Source of the DNA: Manis javanica
Lineage: Eukaryota; Chordata; Mammalia; Pholidota; Manidae
DNA length: 64,000 nt
Assembly: GCF_040802235.1 (NCBI RefSeq)
Contig: NC_133166.1
Location: 4,836,001-4,900,000, forward strand
Direction of reading: 5' to 3'
Both the position numbers and the translations under genes were made by a program. Positions 36,711 through 49,509 of this stretch are shown one piece after another. The notes beneath the pieces are model-generated. The model was not told the DNA's origin. It saw only the letters and a list, made by a program, of their open reading frames with translations, and ran no database searches. Each line of letters begins with the position of its first letter. The first letter of the stretch is position 1.

Positions 36711-38313
36711 TTTGTTTAGACAACTTTCTTTGGCAATTCTTTTAGGGTGGATCTAATGGTAAAAAATTCTCTTAGTTTTCCTTCATATGTGAATATCTCA
36801 ACTTCCTCTTATTCCTGAAGGATACTTTCACTGGGTATAAGATTCTGGGTTAATGGTTCTTTTCTTTCAACACTTCAAAATATTGTGCCATTTACTGCTG
36901 GTCTCCATGGTTTGTGATTAGAAATCTTCCTTAATTTAAATTGTTTTCTCTTGGTAAGTACTGTGTGGTTTCTTTCTTCCTGCTTCTCAATTTTTCTTTG
37001 TTTTTTGTTTTCAGAATTTTGACTAACATATGTCATAATGTGGATTTTGTTGGGTTTATCCTACATGGGTTTTGCTCAGTTCTTGGGAAGTTTTCAGGCG
37101 TTACTTCTTTGAATACGTTTCCAGTCCTGACCTTTCTCTCTTCTTCCAAGACTCCAGGGACACAATTGTTAGGTCCTTTATTAGAGTTCACCTATTCTTG
37201 AGACTCTGTTATTTTTCCCCATTCTATTTTCCCTCTGTTGTTCAATTTCTGTTGTTTACTGATTGTTTCTTCTGTCTCCTCCATTCTACTATTCAGCCTA
37301 TCCACCGAGTCTTTATTTGATATTGTATTTTTCAGTTCAAAGATTTTCACTTGGTTTTACTTTTTATGTTCTATTTCTTTGTTAAAAGGGTCTTTATTTT
37401 CATTTTTTCAGGCATGTTTCTAACTGCTTACTGAATCATTTTATGATGATTAAGTTTTTGCCAGATAATTCTAACATCTGCGTCATCTTAGTGTAGTCTT
37501 CTACTGATTGTCTTTTTTCATTCAAGTTGAGATCTTGGTATGATAAGTCAGCTTTGACACCTAGGTATTTTGGGCATTATACTGTGGGACTCTGGATCTT
37601 GTTACTGTTCAAGTAGGGAAATGTGGTGTAGCGTCATTATTGCCAGATAGTAGTGGAAGCCCAAGTTCTTTACTCAGCTTCTTTTGACACCTGGGCAGAG
37701 GGGCTCCTCATTGCTGCTGAGTGAGGGTGGGAGTTCTGGCTCCCCATTAGTCTTTTGCTGATACCACCCTGACTGAGAGGGCCAGGGGTGCCTTATTACT
37801 GTTTCCTACATGGACTCTAGTGACACTGTTGGGGGTGGCATGGTTGTAGTTTCATTGCCACTGAGCTGTGGTGAATTTCCTGACTCTCCACTAGGTCTAC
37901 TGACACTACCCTAGTGGAGAAGAGTAGGGTTGCCTTGATAGTGCTGTATGGGAGCTCCCCACGTAGTCTCCATTGATACTGTGGAGGAGGATTGCCCCAT
38001 CACCTGTTGGCAGACATGAAGTTTTTGCCAGCCTATTCAGCCTTCTCTGACACCACTGCAGTAGGGAATTTGGGACAAAGTTGGAAATCTAGACTCTCCA
38101 TCCACTTTTGCTGGTGGGGGTGAAAGTGGTTTTTTTTATTTTTTGGTGTTTGGCTGTGCCAAAGTGGGTATTGTCTAAATGTTTTCTGCCTCTGTGTGTT
38201 TCCCCACTTCATTGTCTTTTGTCTAGAGTGAGCAAGCTTTGCAAGGGCTTTTTTGTTTGAGCCCACTGTTTCAAGGTTGTCAGCTTTTCAGCTTCAAGTC
38301 TGGGATATATATG

Positions 38314-38381
38314 TGTGCTAGTTTGCTAGGGCTCCTGTAACAAAGTACTACAAACTGGGAGGTTTAAACAACAGACCCAAA
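38314..38381. mobile_element. Short MaLR-type LTR fragment
   Basis: GTTTGCTAGGGCTCCTGTAA followed by an ACAAACTGGGAGGTTTAAAC motif is a common mammalian dispersed LTR signature, probably of the MaLR group. Only about 70 bases are recognisable. Confidence 0.35.
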
Positions 38382-38589
38382 ATGTTGAGTGCCTTATATA
38401 TCTAGCATAGTGTCTTCAAGGAAATAAATGCATTTTCTCAAAAATGAAGATCCTGTGTTTGGCAATTAAGTCCTATATTTCCTTAAATACTCACATTTTT
38501 AATATTAAAAATAGTGAGCAAACTATGTGTTTGCTTTACAAACTCTGAGACTATTCCTGACTTGTTTGTGTTTGTAAGCCTCTATATTG

Positions 38590-38740
38590 AGATACAATTG
38601 ACATACACAAAAGCTGTGCATATTTAATATATGGAACTTGATTATTTGCAGTTAATGTACATGAAACCATCACTGCAATCTATGCCATAAACATATCTAT
38701 CATCTCTAAAAGGTTCTTCCCACCCTCTTTATTTCTTTTA
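38590..38740 (-). mobile_element. L1 3' UTR fragment, antisense
   Basis: GAGATACAATTGACATACAC, the ATGAAACCATCACTGCAATC motif and AACATATCTATCATCTCTAA match the antisense 3' UTR of old L1 subfamilies. Confidence 0.55.
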
Positions 38741-38764
38741 TTGGTGATTATTTTCAGAGCTTCA

Positions 38765-38862
38765 TGTATATCTATATGTATGTATGTGTGTGTATACACT
38801 GCATACATATTTGTATATGTACACATGTACAGACATATCTGTGTGTGTGTGTGTGTATTCTC
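38765..38862. repeat. TG/TATG-rich simple sequence
   Basis: Interrupted TATG and TG tracts, ending in a run of about eight TG units. Confidence 0.75.
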
Positions 38863-39889
38863 CCAAAATTATTGGGTGCAACTCTTGTTAATATAAAAAC
38901 ATTTGGTTATAAACTAAACTAAACTCTGTATGTAGCAAACTTTATCTTTGAAGCCAAAGAGCTGTTTTAGTTTGGTTATTCATAGTTTTATCCATCAAAA
39001 TCATTTGGAAATGACTCATCAGATAATTTATCTCAGCCAGGAGATATGTTTGGGATTGGAAATGTTTTGAGTTCAAACAGTACAGCCTTCTGGAAGATTT
39101 TTCTCAAGTGATGCAAATGAGGAATTTCAAAGCTGCAATGTTGTTTTCAGAAGCACAAAAGCAAAAGAAATCATACCAAGTGGGAAGAATGTTAGCTCAG
39201 TTCTTTTCTCTTTTTCATTTTAATGTATAAAATTTTCTAACAGAGAGCTGTTGTGCATGACTCAAGTACAACATAGCATCTTAGCGTGGGTCCTTTGGCC
39301 TCATCTTATGTAATAATCTTTTAGGCAGTTCACCATACCTGATAAAGAATTATTGGCCGGAAAAGTCAAAAGCTTTCTATCTTATTTTGTGTGAAGCACA
39401 AAGCCAAAGAAATGTTATCTCTGCTGAGTTCTTTGTTAGGGGAAAAACCATATCATTTCTGTTTTTAATAAACAACATTTAGGAAGTCACACATCAGGTT
39501 CTTTTCTAGCAGAGGCCTTGATTATGGATGTCAACTGTTAATGTCAAAACAAGTGTGGTTCATTCTAACCACTCAGGTCCTTGGGTGTTTTGTTTTCCCC
39601 CCTCTCTGGCAGGCAAAGGAGGGAGGTGTCAGTTTGAATTGTTGAGTGCAGCCTGTTGTTGGGTGCCTTCCCAGCAGGGCTTCCCTGGGAGCATCATTCT
39701 GGCACTCATAAGGCAGCAGTTCTCCATGGGGCTGCCTTGGAGAACCCTGGTCTGTAGGCAGCCTCCCTGCTGCCAGCAACTCCCATTCCAGGGAGACACA
39801 AGTCTCTGAGAAAAGAAAAATTTGGATGGATTAGGGCATTTATAGTGGTGATCTGGGGGTATGTGTGGGGGTCACTTTAAAAAGCCCTC

Positions 39890-40065
39890 CATCTGTTTTG
39901 AGGCAATGTGGCCTGGTGGAAACAGCATGGACTTTGAAGCCCTACAGACTGGCCATTTTCCAGATATCTGACCTTGAAATAAATCACTCCATCTTTTAAG
40001 TCTCAAAATAAATTGGGCCTAATTCTTACTTTGAGGGGTTATTATAAAGATTAAATTTAAAAGTC
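39890..40065 (+). repeat. MIR SINE, sense
   Basis: TGTGGCCTGGTGGAAACAGC at the head, a TTGAAGCC core and a TCTGACCTTGAAATAAATCA tract follow the MIR plan. Old and diverged. Confidence 0.5.
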
Positions 40066-40069
40066 TAAG

Positions 40070-42705
40070 TAACCAAAACTGACTCAAGAAGAAGTAGAAA
40101 ACCTGAATAGACCTATAACAAAGAAAGACATTGAATTAATTAAAATATTTTCCCACAAAGAAGGCCCAGATAGCTTCACTAGTAAATTCCTCCAGAAATT
40201 TGAAAGAGTAATACTAGTCCTTTATGAACTCTTCGAGAAAATAGACGAGTAGGGGAAACATCCCAGTTCATCCACGAAGTAAGAATTACCCTGATACCAA
40301 AGGCAAACAAAGACATAACATGACAAGAAAACTGTAGACCACTACCCCTCATGAATATAGACACAAAAATCCTCAACAACATATGAGCAGACAGAATCCA
40401 GAAACATATAAATAGGATTATACATCACAATCAAGTAGGATTTATCCCAGGGATGCAAGATTGGTTTGTCCTAAAGCATAAAATTAACATAATATACTTC
40501 ATTAAAAAAAGACAAAAACCAAATGATCACCTCCATAGATGCAGAAAAAGCATTTGACAAAATCTAACATCTAATCATAAAACCTCCCAACAAACTAGAA
40601 ATAGATGAGAACTTCCTCAACCTGATAAAAATCATCTCCAAAAACCTATAAGAACCATCATATGTAATGGCGAAAGATTGAAACCTTCCCCTTAAGATCA
40701 GGAATAAAGCAAACATGGTAACTCTCAGGACTTCAATTTAACACTGGATTGGAGTTTCTAACTATGTGATAAGGTAAGAAAAAAAAAAACACCCAAAATG
40801 GTAAGGAAGAAATAAAAGCTTTCCTTGTTTAAAGACAACATGATCCTGTATATAGAAAAATTTAAGGAACACACACTGCTATAATAAATGAGCTCAGGAA
40901 GATCACAGACTACAAGACCAACATACAAACATTGATTATATATTAACAATGAATCACATGGTCAGAAAAAAATAAGAAAATTCAATTTGTAATAGCATCA
41001 AGTAGATAATACACTTAAAAATAAATTGAAGAAAAGAACTGCCAAGACTTAAACATTCAAAACTGTACAGTATTTCTAAGAGAAAGAAGATCCAAATAAA
41101 TGGAATATTTCATGTTCACTGATTAATTGGAAGGCTCAATATTATTAAATGGTAATTCTCCCCAAATTGAGATTCAGTATAGGTCAGTTTGGAGAGAATT
41201 GCCATTTTAATCTTTATCAAAATCCCAGTAGGCTTTTTCTGCAAAAATTGAGAAGCTCACAAGCTAATCTTAAAATATATGTGGAAATTCAAAGGGCCCC
41301 AAATATTCAAAACAATCATGTAACTTGGAAGATTTACACTTCCCAATATCAAAACTTCCCACAAAACTGTACTAATTAAGACCATATGGAACTGGCATAA
41401 GAATAGACATACAGATTAATGGAACAGAATTAAGAGTCCAGAAGTAAACCTTTATATTTACAGTCAATTGATTTTTTTGACAAAAGTACCAAAACAGCTC
41501 AATGGCGGAAAGAAGCCTTTTCAACAAATGGTGCTGGAACAATGGAATATCCACCTGTAGAAAGATGAATCTAGACCCTTGCACCATAGAAAACCTTAAC
41601 TCAAAATGAATCATAAACCTGATGCAAACCTTAAAACTATAAAAATTTTGGAAAAACTATAGGAGAAAACATTTGTGACCTTGAGTCAGGCAAATATTTC
41701 TCATATATGATGCCAAAAGATAAGCCATAAAAGAAAAAAATGGATGAATTGTACTATATCAAAATAAGAAATGTATGTTTACAAGATACTCTTAAAAAAA
41801 TGAAAAGATAAACCACAAACTGGGAGAAAAATATATGCAAATGATATATATGATAAGGGACTTGTATCCAAAATATATAAAGAATTCTCATAATTTGGAG
41901 GAGAAATAATTATAAAATGGGCAAAAGGAATAGACATTTCAACCAAAAAAAGATACATGAATAGTCATTAAGCACACAAAAGGATGCTCAACATGATTAT
42001 AATTAGGGAAGCACAAATTAAAATGAGAAAGAAATACCACTTAACACACACTGGAAATGGCTATAATCAAAAAGATAGATGATAATAAGTATAGGAGACA
42101 TACAGAAAAGTTGGAACTCTTATACATTGCTGGTGGGAATGTAAAGTGGTACAAGTACTTAGGAAAACAGTTTGACAGTTTCTTTTAAAAGTTAAGCATA
42201 AATTTATCATGTGACCCAGAGATTCTGCTCCTAGGAATCTACTCAATAGAAACACAAACATGTCCACACATGGACTTGAATGTAAATGTTCATAACAGCT
42301 TTAATCTTAATGGCTGGACTGGAAACACCTCAACTGTCCATAACTAGTGAAATGGATAAATGTGGTTATACAACAATATAATACTCGGCAATTTTTAAAA
42401 AAACAAAATTCCAGTCCATGCTGCAATATGAACCACAAAAACATACTAAATGAAAGAAGCCAGATTCAGAAAGCCACATATTCTGTGAATCCACTTATAT
42501 GAAGTGTCCAAGTAAATCATAGAGACAGAGCATCGTTTAGTGGCTGCCTGGGGGGCACAGGAGTAGGGAGTGACTGCAGATGAGCGTGAGGGATCTTTCT
42601 GTGGTGATGGAAATGTTCTGAGGCTGGGTTGTGGCAATGGTTGCACAACTTTGTAAATAGTGAAAGTCATTATTTTACCCTCAAAATGGGCGATTATGGT
42701 ATGTA
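40070..42705 (+). mobile_element. Decayed sense L1 (ORF2 RT to 3' end)
   Basis: Plus-strand L1. The RT region includes 40538-40564 reading DAEKAFDKI, a hallmark of L1 reverse transcriptase, with a GFIPGMQDW-type block at 40438-40470. Later come the FSTNGAGT segment near 41525, the CATTGCTGGTGGGAATGTAA motif near 42125 and a 3' end with TGTAAATGATTAAATAAGT near 42702. Many in-frame stops show it is non-functional. It lies between the two genes and has no bearing on either. Confidence 0.8.
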
Positions 42706-45700
42706 AATGATTAAATAAGTTTATATTATAGTGGCTGGCACATGGTCCTCAAAAAATGATAGTATTATTCTTAGAGGATATATTTCATCTTCTGAGCTCA
42801 GACCTGATGGCTAAGAGGGCAAGGATGGCAGTAAGTGCTAACAGCTAGCATTCACGGAGTCCTCAGGAGGTTCCTGACTCTGTGCTAACCAGTTTATGTA
42901 CATTACCTCCTTTAATCCTGACAACAGTCCTCAGACACAGATGGGATTCTTATGCCTGTTCTACAGGTAAGGAATGGAAGTTTCCTTAAGGTCATGGGAC
43001 TAGGATATGGAGAATCCCTTGCCTCCAACAACAGATCTAACCTGTCCTAATGAATTAAGAACCTTTAAGACTTAAGAATTTCTAGTGTGGCCCAGGGGCC
43101 AGTAAGATCACTCTGTGCATCTGCTCTCTTCTATGCTTGGCCCTGTTAAAGCCTTCTCCCTGTTTGAAACCTTGCTGTTCTAGATTACCTGGCAGTTCAG
43201 TTGTGCAATTCAATTGATGGTTACTGTAACAGGAATTGCCTGCCTGACTCATATTCATCCTTGTTACAAGACTGTGACCCCTCTTGACTCACGATGGAGG
43301 ATGGTGACGTGTGGTGACTTCTGAACGCTGCCTGGGTGGTGGCTGTGACTCATGCCAATGTTTGTGCCTCACCTCTGGCCTGGGAGTTCCTCAGGAGTCA
43401 GGAAAACTTTCCCTGGGCTTACCCCTCAGCCTCACTCTGTAGCCCCATAGTCCCTTCGGTATCATCCTTCGGCCATGGTGCTGCTGCGCTATCAGAGAAA
43501 GGGCCTCCCATCTCCTTGGAATGCTTTATCCCTTAGGGCTTACGCTGCTGGTGATGCTCTAGACTATGTGTTTGGAAGGATGGAGCAGATTATTGGTTGC
43601 TAGTTGGGCTTTAATGTCCCTGGGCCCAGTTCCTTCTCATCTTTCCTACTGCATTGCTCAAGTCCTGGTACTCTTAGGGTTTCCTTTGTTCTGACCACTA
43701 AGCCCCATGGCTAATGTTCTCTATTAGGTTCCTATTAGAAATATAAACGGAGCGTGTAGATGCTCAGAGGTCCTGTGTGAGATCAAGTATGCATGCAAAT
43801 CAGCCCCCATCTACCAGCATTTAGGCAAATTCAGTGTGTGCACTTTCCTGCAGCTGATAATTTGATATGTTTAGAATTTTGTCACTGTGCCCTAAATGCC
43901 TCAGACCCCTCTCCTCTTTGCCTTTGTAAGGCATCCCTGGTGTCTCAATTCAGGTCACCCATCAGTCACTACTTATCTTACCTCCCAGGACGAGGACCTG
44001 GGCTAGGAGCACAGGGCAGGCAAAGCAGCTCAGAATATTCCTCTCTCCTGGGAGAGTTCAGGCCAGTTGGAGAGATGAGAGTGGAAATACAAAGAGGAAA
44101 TCTACACTGAGATAATGGGGTGGGGAGGGGTTTACCCCAAATCACTGTTAAAACTGTAATCGATTCTAGATTGCTTGGGTCAGACTGACCTTGGCTGAGG
44201 CCTCGCTGGGCCCTAGACAAACTCACCTGCAGGGCAGGCTGCTCCCATTAGGCCACCAAAGCTGCCTGGTTTTGACTGCTCTCCAAGAGTGGGAGGGAAT
44301 AGTCAGGGCCTGGGCGGGCCAAGGCTCAGAATAATGGTACTGGGGAGCCTCTAAACTCTCCTTAGCCAGAGCAGCTCTTGATAATCAAGAGTTGTCTGTC
44401 ATTTTTGTTTTAACTGAAGTTTGGGGGTTATCTGTGATTTCCCAGCAGCCCTCCCTCCTCCGAATTTGCTTAATTCCCAAACCCATTAACATGCTCCTGG
44501 GCAATTTCAAAGTAAAGGGATATATTTAAGCCGCTGTAAGGCAACACTTAACTCAGGTCACTTTGAGCTGACTTCCAGAGTTGGATGGCCTGACTGGCCT
44601 TTCTCCCACGTCCCTCCTTCTACTGCTTTCATCATGTTTCAGCTAACTCATGGGCTAAACTGGCTTTCTGTGGCTTGGAGGAGGTTTTAGCCATTAGCCA
44701 TAACATGGTTTCTACAGGAAAATGTGTTCTGTGCTGAAGTAAAACCTATGCAAAGCTGCCTCTTCTTCAGCGCTTCCCAAATCTGGGGCCACTGCTCGCT
44801 GGAACCCCTCTGGTCTGTCTCCGTAGCAGAAAGGAAAGGGTGTGGTGGGGGTGGGGACGGCAGGGAGGTGTCACTGCTCTCCTTTCCACGTTCAACCAGA
44901 GCTGCTTGCTTTTTGTCTTGATTATATATGTGTTGGGCTTCACCATATGATTTCTTCTGAACACTGAATCCTGCTCTTGAGCAAAAAATATTGAAAACTA
45001 CTCTTATGAAAGCCAGTATTAAGTGGAATGCTGTATTGAGGGATTTAAAAGGAGTTTGCTTATAGACTTGAAATAATCCAGATGGGAAAATTCACTGTTA
45101 GTCTTGGACATACTCCAAGTTCATGCTCTCTTGACTGCTGAATTCTAAGAATATTGTAGCCTAGATCTTCCTTTCAGCATGCAATTTTCAATCACATTTT
45201 AACCCTGAAGAAAATGAAGTGGCATTCAAGATTTAAGGAATCACAAAGATATGTATATTTAGACCTTTGCATAGTTTGCACTTGCATTACATATGTAAAG
45301 GTTTTGAAAAGTATTGCAACTTTTATCACTATCCTCAGGTGGGGCTTTTTGGGGTACACTAAGGGCTTGGTACCCCTCTGGTGTTGTGTCATGAAACATG
45401 ACTTCTGTGAATTCAGCACTGCTCACCACCTGCTTGCTTATGAGAGGGCAGGAGTAAGAGCTGGAGTCAGGAAGCAGCAGCCAGGCGCTTCTGACTCTTT
45501 TTACCAAAATTCTAGTAAGTTTCTTAACTGCTTGATTCCTAGGAATAAGGATCCCAGCCATGCTGACTTCACTGGCCTGTCTTGAGTTGAGATGAATAAT
45601 GCTAGGAGAATGGTTTTGGCAAATATCAAGAGCTGTATAAACCCACGTGGTCGTGTCACCTACAGTGAACAGGGAGGGCTCTGCATTTGTCACGTGACAG

Positions 45701-46484
45701 TGACACTCGTTAACCTAAAGGCATCTTGACTTATCTTTCAGTATGTTGAGACCGAGTTTGTTCAGAGAGAAAAAGAAAACTGTAAAAGCTGTAGGACTTA
45801 CCTCAATTAAAATAGGGATTCCTAAACTTTATATAAATGTCATTTTAAAAGAAAGAATAATGGATATCATACTTGTGTATTTATAACTAGAGTTTTATTG
45901 TTTGCTGTCATGCTATTGCTCTTCAATACAGATTTGGCATTTATGCTTTTAAGTTCATTGAATTTTACATTTCTTTATTGTATGAAAAACAGAGGTCTTA
46001 CAAAGGAAAATGTAACAACAGTTACATTCATACCTCTTTTCTCTCTTACAAAATATAAAGCATTACTTTATTTTTTACCATGGTCCATAAAGTAATTAGT
46101 ACTAATAGGAAAGGATTCATCTTAGGCACATATATGTCACTGTGTAAACAGCATATTCCATGTCTTGTCTTGTGCTAAAACAGAGACATTACAAAGATGA
46201 CTGCAGGAACAGTATAAGTATAGCTGTACCTTTCTTTTTCCTAAAATAGATTTTAGGATGTTTATATAGCCCCAAATACTTAATACTTTTCATTTGTAAA
46301 AATCCTTGAGTTTTCAAACCTTAGACACTGAGTGGTACTTGATTTGCTTACACTTGAATTAAGTCTCTTCCCTTCCCTCATGCTGTGTTATTACAGAGGA
46401 AATGGGTTTTCAGTATACATGATTCAAGTGGGAAAGAAAAACTGCATATTTAATTCCAAAATATTCCTTAGACTGGAAAAAAAG
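42706..46484. other. Intergenic DNA downstream of DEUP1
   Basis: No gene recognised. One MIR-like copy lies at 42830-42990. The rest (43000-46480) is mostly unique sequence, moderately GC-rich to about 45000 and AT-rich after. The longest open frame (144 codons, minus, 45259-45693) shows no domain and overlaps another frame on the opposite strand. Confidence 0.5.
42830..42995 (-). repeat. MIR-like fragment, antisense
   Basis: GCTAGCATTCACGGAGTCCT, TACATTACCTCCTTTAATCC and CCTGTTCTACAGGTAAGGAA. Confidence 0.55.
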
Positions 46485-46723
46485 CCTCTTTTGTAGTTAT
46501 GTTTATTTTATAGTAACTCTACAGCCAAACAATTTATTATGTTAATGCAGAAACACAAACAGCTTTAATGAACAAAATGCTTACTATTTTCTAGCTGCCT
46601 TACAAAAATGATTTAGTCAAGAAAACAGAACAAAATTTCTCAGTTTCATTAATCAGCTTTGTAAATATTTTGCCAGAGCTTTTTTTCTTGGGGTAGGAGA
46701 AGTAAATAAAAAAGTTTAAAAGG
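46485..46723 (-). other. DEUP1: DEUP1 3' UTR
   Basis: The AT-rich sequence after the stop codon runs to two polyadenylation hexamers. The exact end is inferred as 10-25 bases beyond the distal signal. No coding potential or strong secondary signal is seen. Confidence 0.6.
46502..46538 (-). terminator. DEUP1: DEUP1 polyadenylation signals (two AATAAA)
   Basis: On the minus strand AATAAA occurs at 46538-46533 and again at 46507-46502, 186 and 217 bases after the stop codon. Either could direct cleavage. An ATTAAA at about 46568-46563 is a weaker upstream alternative. Confidence 0.65.
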
Positions 46724-46900
46724 TCATATGTGTCTGTTGTGTTTGAGCTTGGTGTATTTATTAAGAGTAAATTCTGTATGTCTTTGCAGTTCATCAATAT
46801 GTGTATTTAGAAGTCTTTCAAATTCTTTTGCTTGCTTTTCTTCCTCCAGAAAGAACTGCTGTGCAGCCAAAGAAGCTGGGAAAGATATATCTAGGGGAGA
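46724..46900 (-). CDS. DEUP1: DEUP1 last coding exon with stop codon
   Basis: After a TTTCTTTAG acceptor (46909-46901) the minus strand is open for 58 codons, then TGA (46726-46724). It begins SPLDISFPASLAAQQFFLEE and ends KLKHNRHI, with LLNTHIDELQRHTEFTLNKY between. This is the conserved C terminus shared by DEUP1 and its paralog CEP63. In CEP63 the C-terminal region is implicated in CEP152 binding (family knowledge; not shown here for this protein). With the other two exons it completes 162 C-terminal residues of a protein of about 600. No frameshift or premature stop interrupts the three exons, so the gene looks functional. The symbol rests on residue-level recognition and on synteny with SMCO4. 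Confidence 0.95.
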   Translation of the reverse strand, partial: SPLDISFPASLAAQQFFLEEEKQAKEFERLLNTHIDELQRHTEFTLNKYTKLKHNRHI

Positions 46901-47332
46901 CTAAAGAAAGAAAGAAAAGTTAGATAAGGAACACAAAGCCTTTTACCTTTTGCTATTTCCAGGCATGCTTCATCCCTGACATATTGTCAAACCCTGCAAC
47001 TCTTAATGAAAGACTGTATCTTAAGCAGAACTCCCTCTACCAGCGTAATGCAATCACTGCTAGCAAAATACTCCAGGAACGTCACAGAAGTTCAAGGCAT
47101 CACAGCCTTAAAGAGCCCTGGAAATGAGTATTATAGTGTCCAACTGCAAATGCAGGACAACATAATTACCACGGAACATGCCTAAGTCATACTCCATGAA
47201 TTTGCAAAGCCAATGATTTCCATCTGAAAATAGGCAACTCCAAAAAGCTAAAGTAAAGATTATAGTAGAATAAGGCAAAGAAAGTTTATATAGGGGAAAA
47301 AAAAATTAAAGATTGGCCTAAAAGGGGGTTAA

Positions 47333-47537
47333 GCGCTGTTTGGAGTTAGCCGGGTGAGGAGCAGTCAGGTAAGGCTGCAAGCGGCTCCTGAGTGGGGAGG
47401 GCCGTAATGCGGCTGGTTTGGCCAATCATAGTCCAGAAAGCCGCGCGACAAGGGCTCAGGGGCTCCCTCCATGGTGATACGGGAGTGCTCCGTTAACTGA
47501 GTGCGACCTGTTTAGTGCTCGTTTACACACACACACG
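47333..47537. promoter_or_regulatory. CpG-rich patch with CCAAT motif in the last DEUP1 intron
   Basis: I count 13 CpG in about 205 bases, including CCGCGCGAC at 47451. This is dense compared with the nearly CpG-free AT-rich flanks. A CCAAT motif lies at 47422-47426 and a TATAAAG at 47552. It could be a small unmethylated promoter or enhancer, or a GC-rich LTR or pseudogene fragment that has not yet lost its CpG. No transcript or open frame is evident. Confidence 0.35.
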
Positions 47538-47938
47538 AAATCTGTGGCTGAGGTATAAAGATCAGTATCAGATAATTTTACAGTGCTTCATTCAAAATAA
47601 TTTTTAGGTTAATTAAAAAAAATAAGGTGGAAATTCTTTAATTTTCTAGTTTTGTGGTCTCTAGACTCTTTAACTTTTGTTTGGGAAGAATGGGACTTTA
47701 ATAAGTGTTTGAAGAGTTGACAATTTATATGCAGGTGAACTTTGTTACAGGGAGATTTAGTTCACAAATGTGGCCTCTGCCGAGAGTGTGCGGGTCATGG
47801 CAGACGACAGTGAGATACTGTAAACTTATCCCATAGTAGCCCCAACTTTAGCCACTGTGCAGAAATAGTATCTTTGTTAAAGTAGAATATCACATCTGTG
47901 GGTGCATGATATGCTGTGGTTTATCTGGCAAATGCATT

Positions 47939-49300
47939 CCTTTTTTGTTTTTTGAGTGTGTACAATGAAATGCACAAATTTTGGTGGGCAGCTTGATGAA
48001 TTTTGACATGTGCATACACTCATATAAGCATCACCCAGATCAAGATATCAAACATTCTAGTTTAGTTCCCCGTTCACCTATTTCACCCATACCCCCACCT
48101 CCCTCCCTCATGGCAACCATCAGTCTCTTCTCTGTGTTTATGAATCCATATTTGGTTTTCAGATTCCACATATAAGTGACATCATATGTATTTGTCTTTC
48201 TGTCTGACTTATTTCACTTAGGATAATGCCCTCTAAGTCCAACCATGTTGTCACAAATGGCAAGATTTAATTTTCTTTTATGGCTGAGTAATAATACAAT
48301 AGTCCATTTTTTTTGTGTGTGTGTGTAAATAAATAAATAAATATATATATATTTATATATATTTATATACACACACCACATCTTCTTTATCCATTCATCT
48401 ATTGATGAACACTGGTTGCTTCCATGTCTTGGCTATTATAAATAATGCTGCAATAAACACAGGAGTGCACATACCATTTTGAATTAGTAATTTTGTTTTC
48501 CGTGGGCAAATTTCCAGGAGTGGAATTACTAGATCATATGGTAATTCTATTTTTAGTTTTTTGTGGAGCCTGCATACTGCTTTCCATAGTGGCTGCGCCA
48601 GTTTACATTCCCACCAGCAGTGTAGGGGGTTTCCCTCTTCTCCGCATCCTCACCGACACTTGTTATTTCTTGTCTTGTTGATGTTAGCCATTCTGACTGG
48701 TATGAGGTGACATATCATTAATGGTCTGGGTTTGCATTTCCCTGAGGATTCATGACAGTGAGCATCTTTTCATGTTGACCATCTGTATGTCTTCTTTGGA
48801 AAAATGTCCTTTCTCCTGAGCAGTAAACTCTGTGTAATCCTTGACCTTTTAGCGCCCCTCTTACTATTGGGAAGTCTTTGTTAAGTGCCTGCCATTTTTT
48901 TGTCCCAGAGTGGCTGGTTAGGGGTACTTGTTCTCCACAAGTGTCTGGAATCTCAGTCTCTCCAAGTTTTCTGCCTAATCTGCAGAGCCCTTTGTAATGT
49001 GGTTGGTGCTCCTGGAGAAGATCTCCAGGGGTGGGTAGGTAGCGGTCCTGCATTTCTATTCCCTCCCTGCTCTGTTTCTTTTCCTCCTGCCTGTGAGCTG
49101 GGGTGGGGGAGGGATTGGGTCCTGCTGAATCATGGCTTTGCTACTTTACCCTTTTCTCTGAGGTTTTTCCACAGATATAGGCAGTCTGTTGCAGTCTTCA
49201 GGTTGCTCTTTCAGGATTAGTTGTATTTGCTGTATTTTCATGTTATGTGTGGTTCTGGGAGGTGGTTTCTGCCTCACTTCTCATGCTGCCATCTTTTTCT
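47939..49300 (-). mobile_element. Antisense L1 with 3' end joined to 5' UTR-like sequence
   Basis: From 48825 down to about 47939 the minus strand is ORF2 C-terminal and 3' UTR L1 sequence, ending in a T-rich tail on the plus strand (47939-47956). From 49300 to 48826, where the middle of ORF2 is expected, the minus strand instead begins AAGATGGCAGCATGAGAAGT and runs through a GGCAGAAACCACCTCCCA motif, which looks like an L1 5' UTR start. Thus the element seems to lack ORF1 and most of ORF2. The 5' UTR assignment is by recollection. Confidence 0.5.
48305..48378. repeat. Compound T/TG/AAAT/TA simple sequence in L1
   Basis: Runs of T, GT, AAAT and TA in succession within the antisense L1 where a plain ATTCCAT segment is expected. 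Confidence 0.85.
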
Positions 49301-49505
49301 GGTTCGAGTTCAGTCATTGGGCCATTTTAACAATATCAATTCTTCCTATCCATGGGCATGGAATATCTTTCCATTTATTTGTGGCACCTTCAAATTCTTT
49401 CATCAATGTCTTTTACTTTTCAGAGCACAGGTCTTTCATCTCCTTGGTTAGATTTATTCCTCAGTATTTTACTCTATTTGAAAAAGCATTTTTAAAAAAT
49501 ATCCA
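49301..49505 (-). mobile_element. L1 ORF2 fragment, antisense
   Basis: The minus strand reads an L1 ORF2 stretch (AAATGGAAAGATATTCCATG, then ATTGTTAAAATGGCC) from the region after the RT domain. It abuts the chimeric L1 at its left and the ERV-like sequence at its right. Confidence 0.6.
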
Positions 49506-49509
49506 ATGA

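Noticed and set aside
43336..44110. Short open frames in a GC-richer intergenic block
   Set aside because: No similarity, no CpG island, no poly(A) or splice context; considered unique intergenic DNA.
45259..45693. 144-codon minus-strand open frame near DEUP1
   Set aside because: No domain, overlapped by a 123-codon frame on the other strand, no splice signals linking it to DEUP1.
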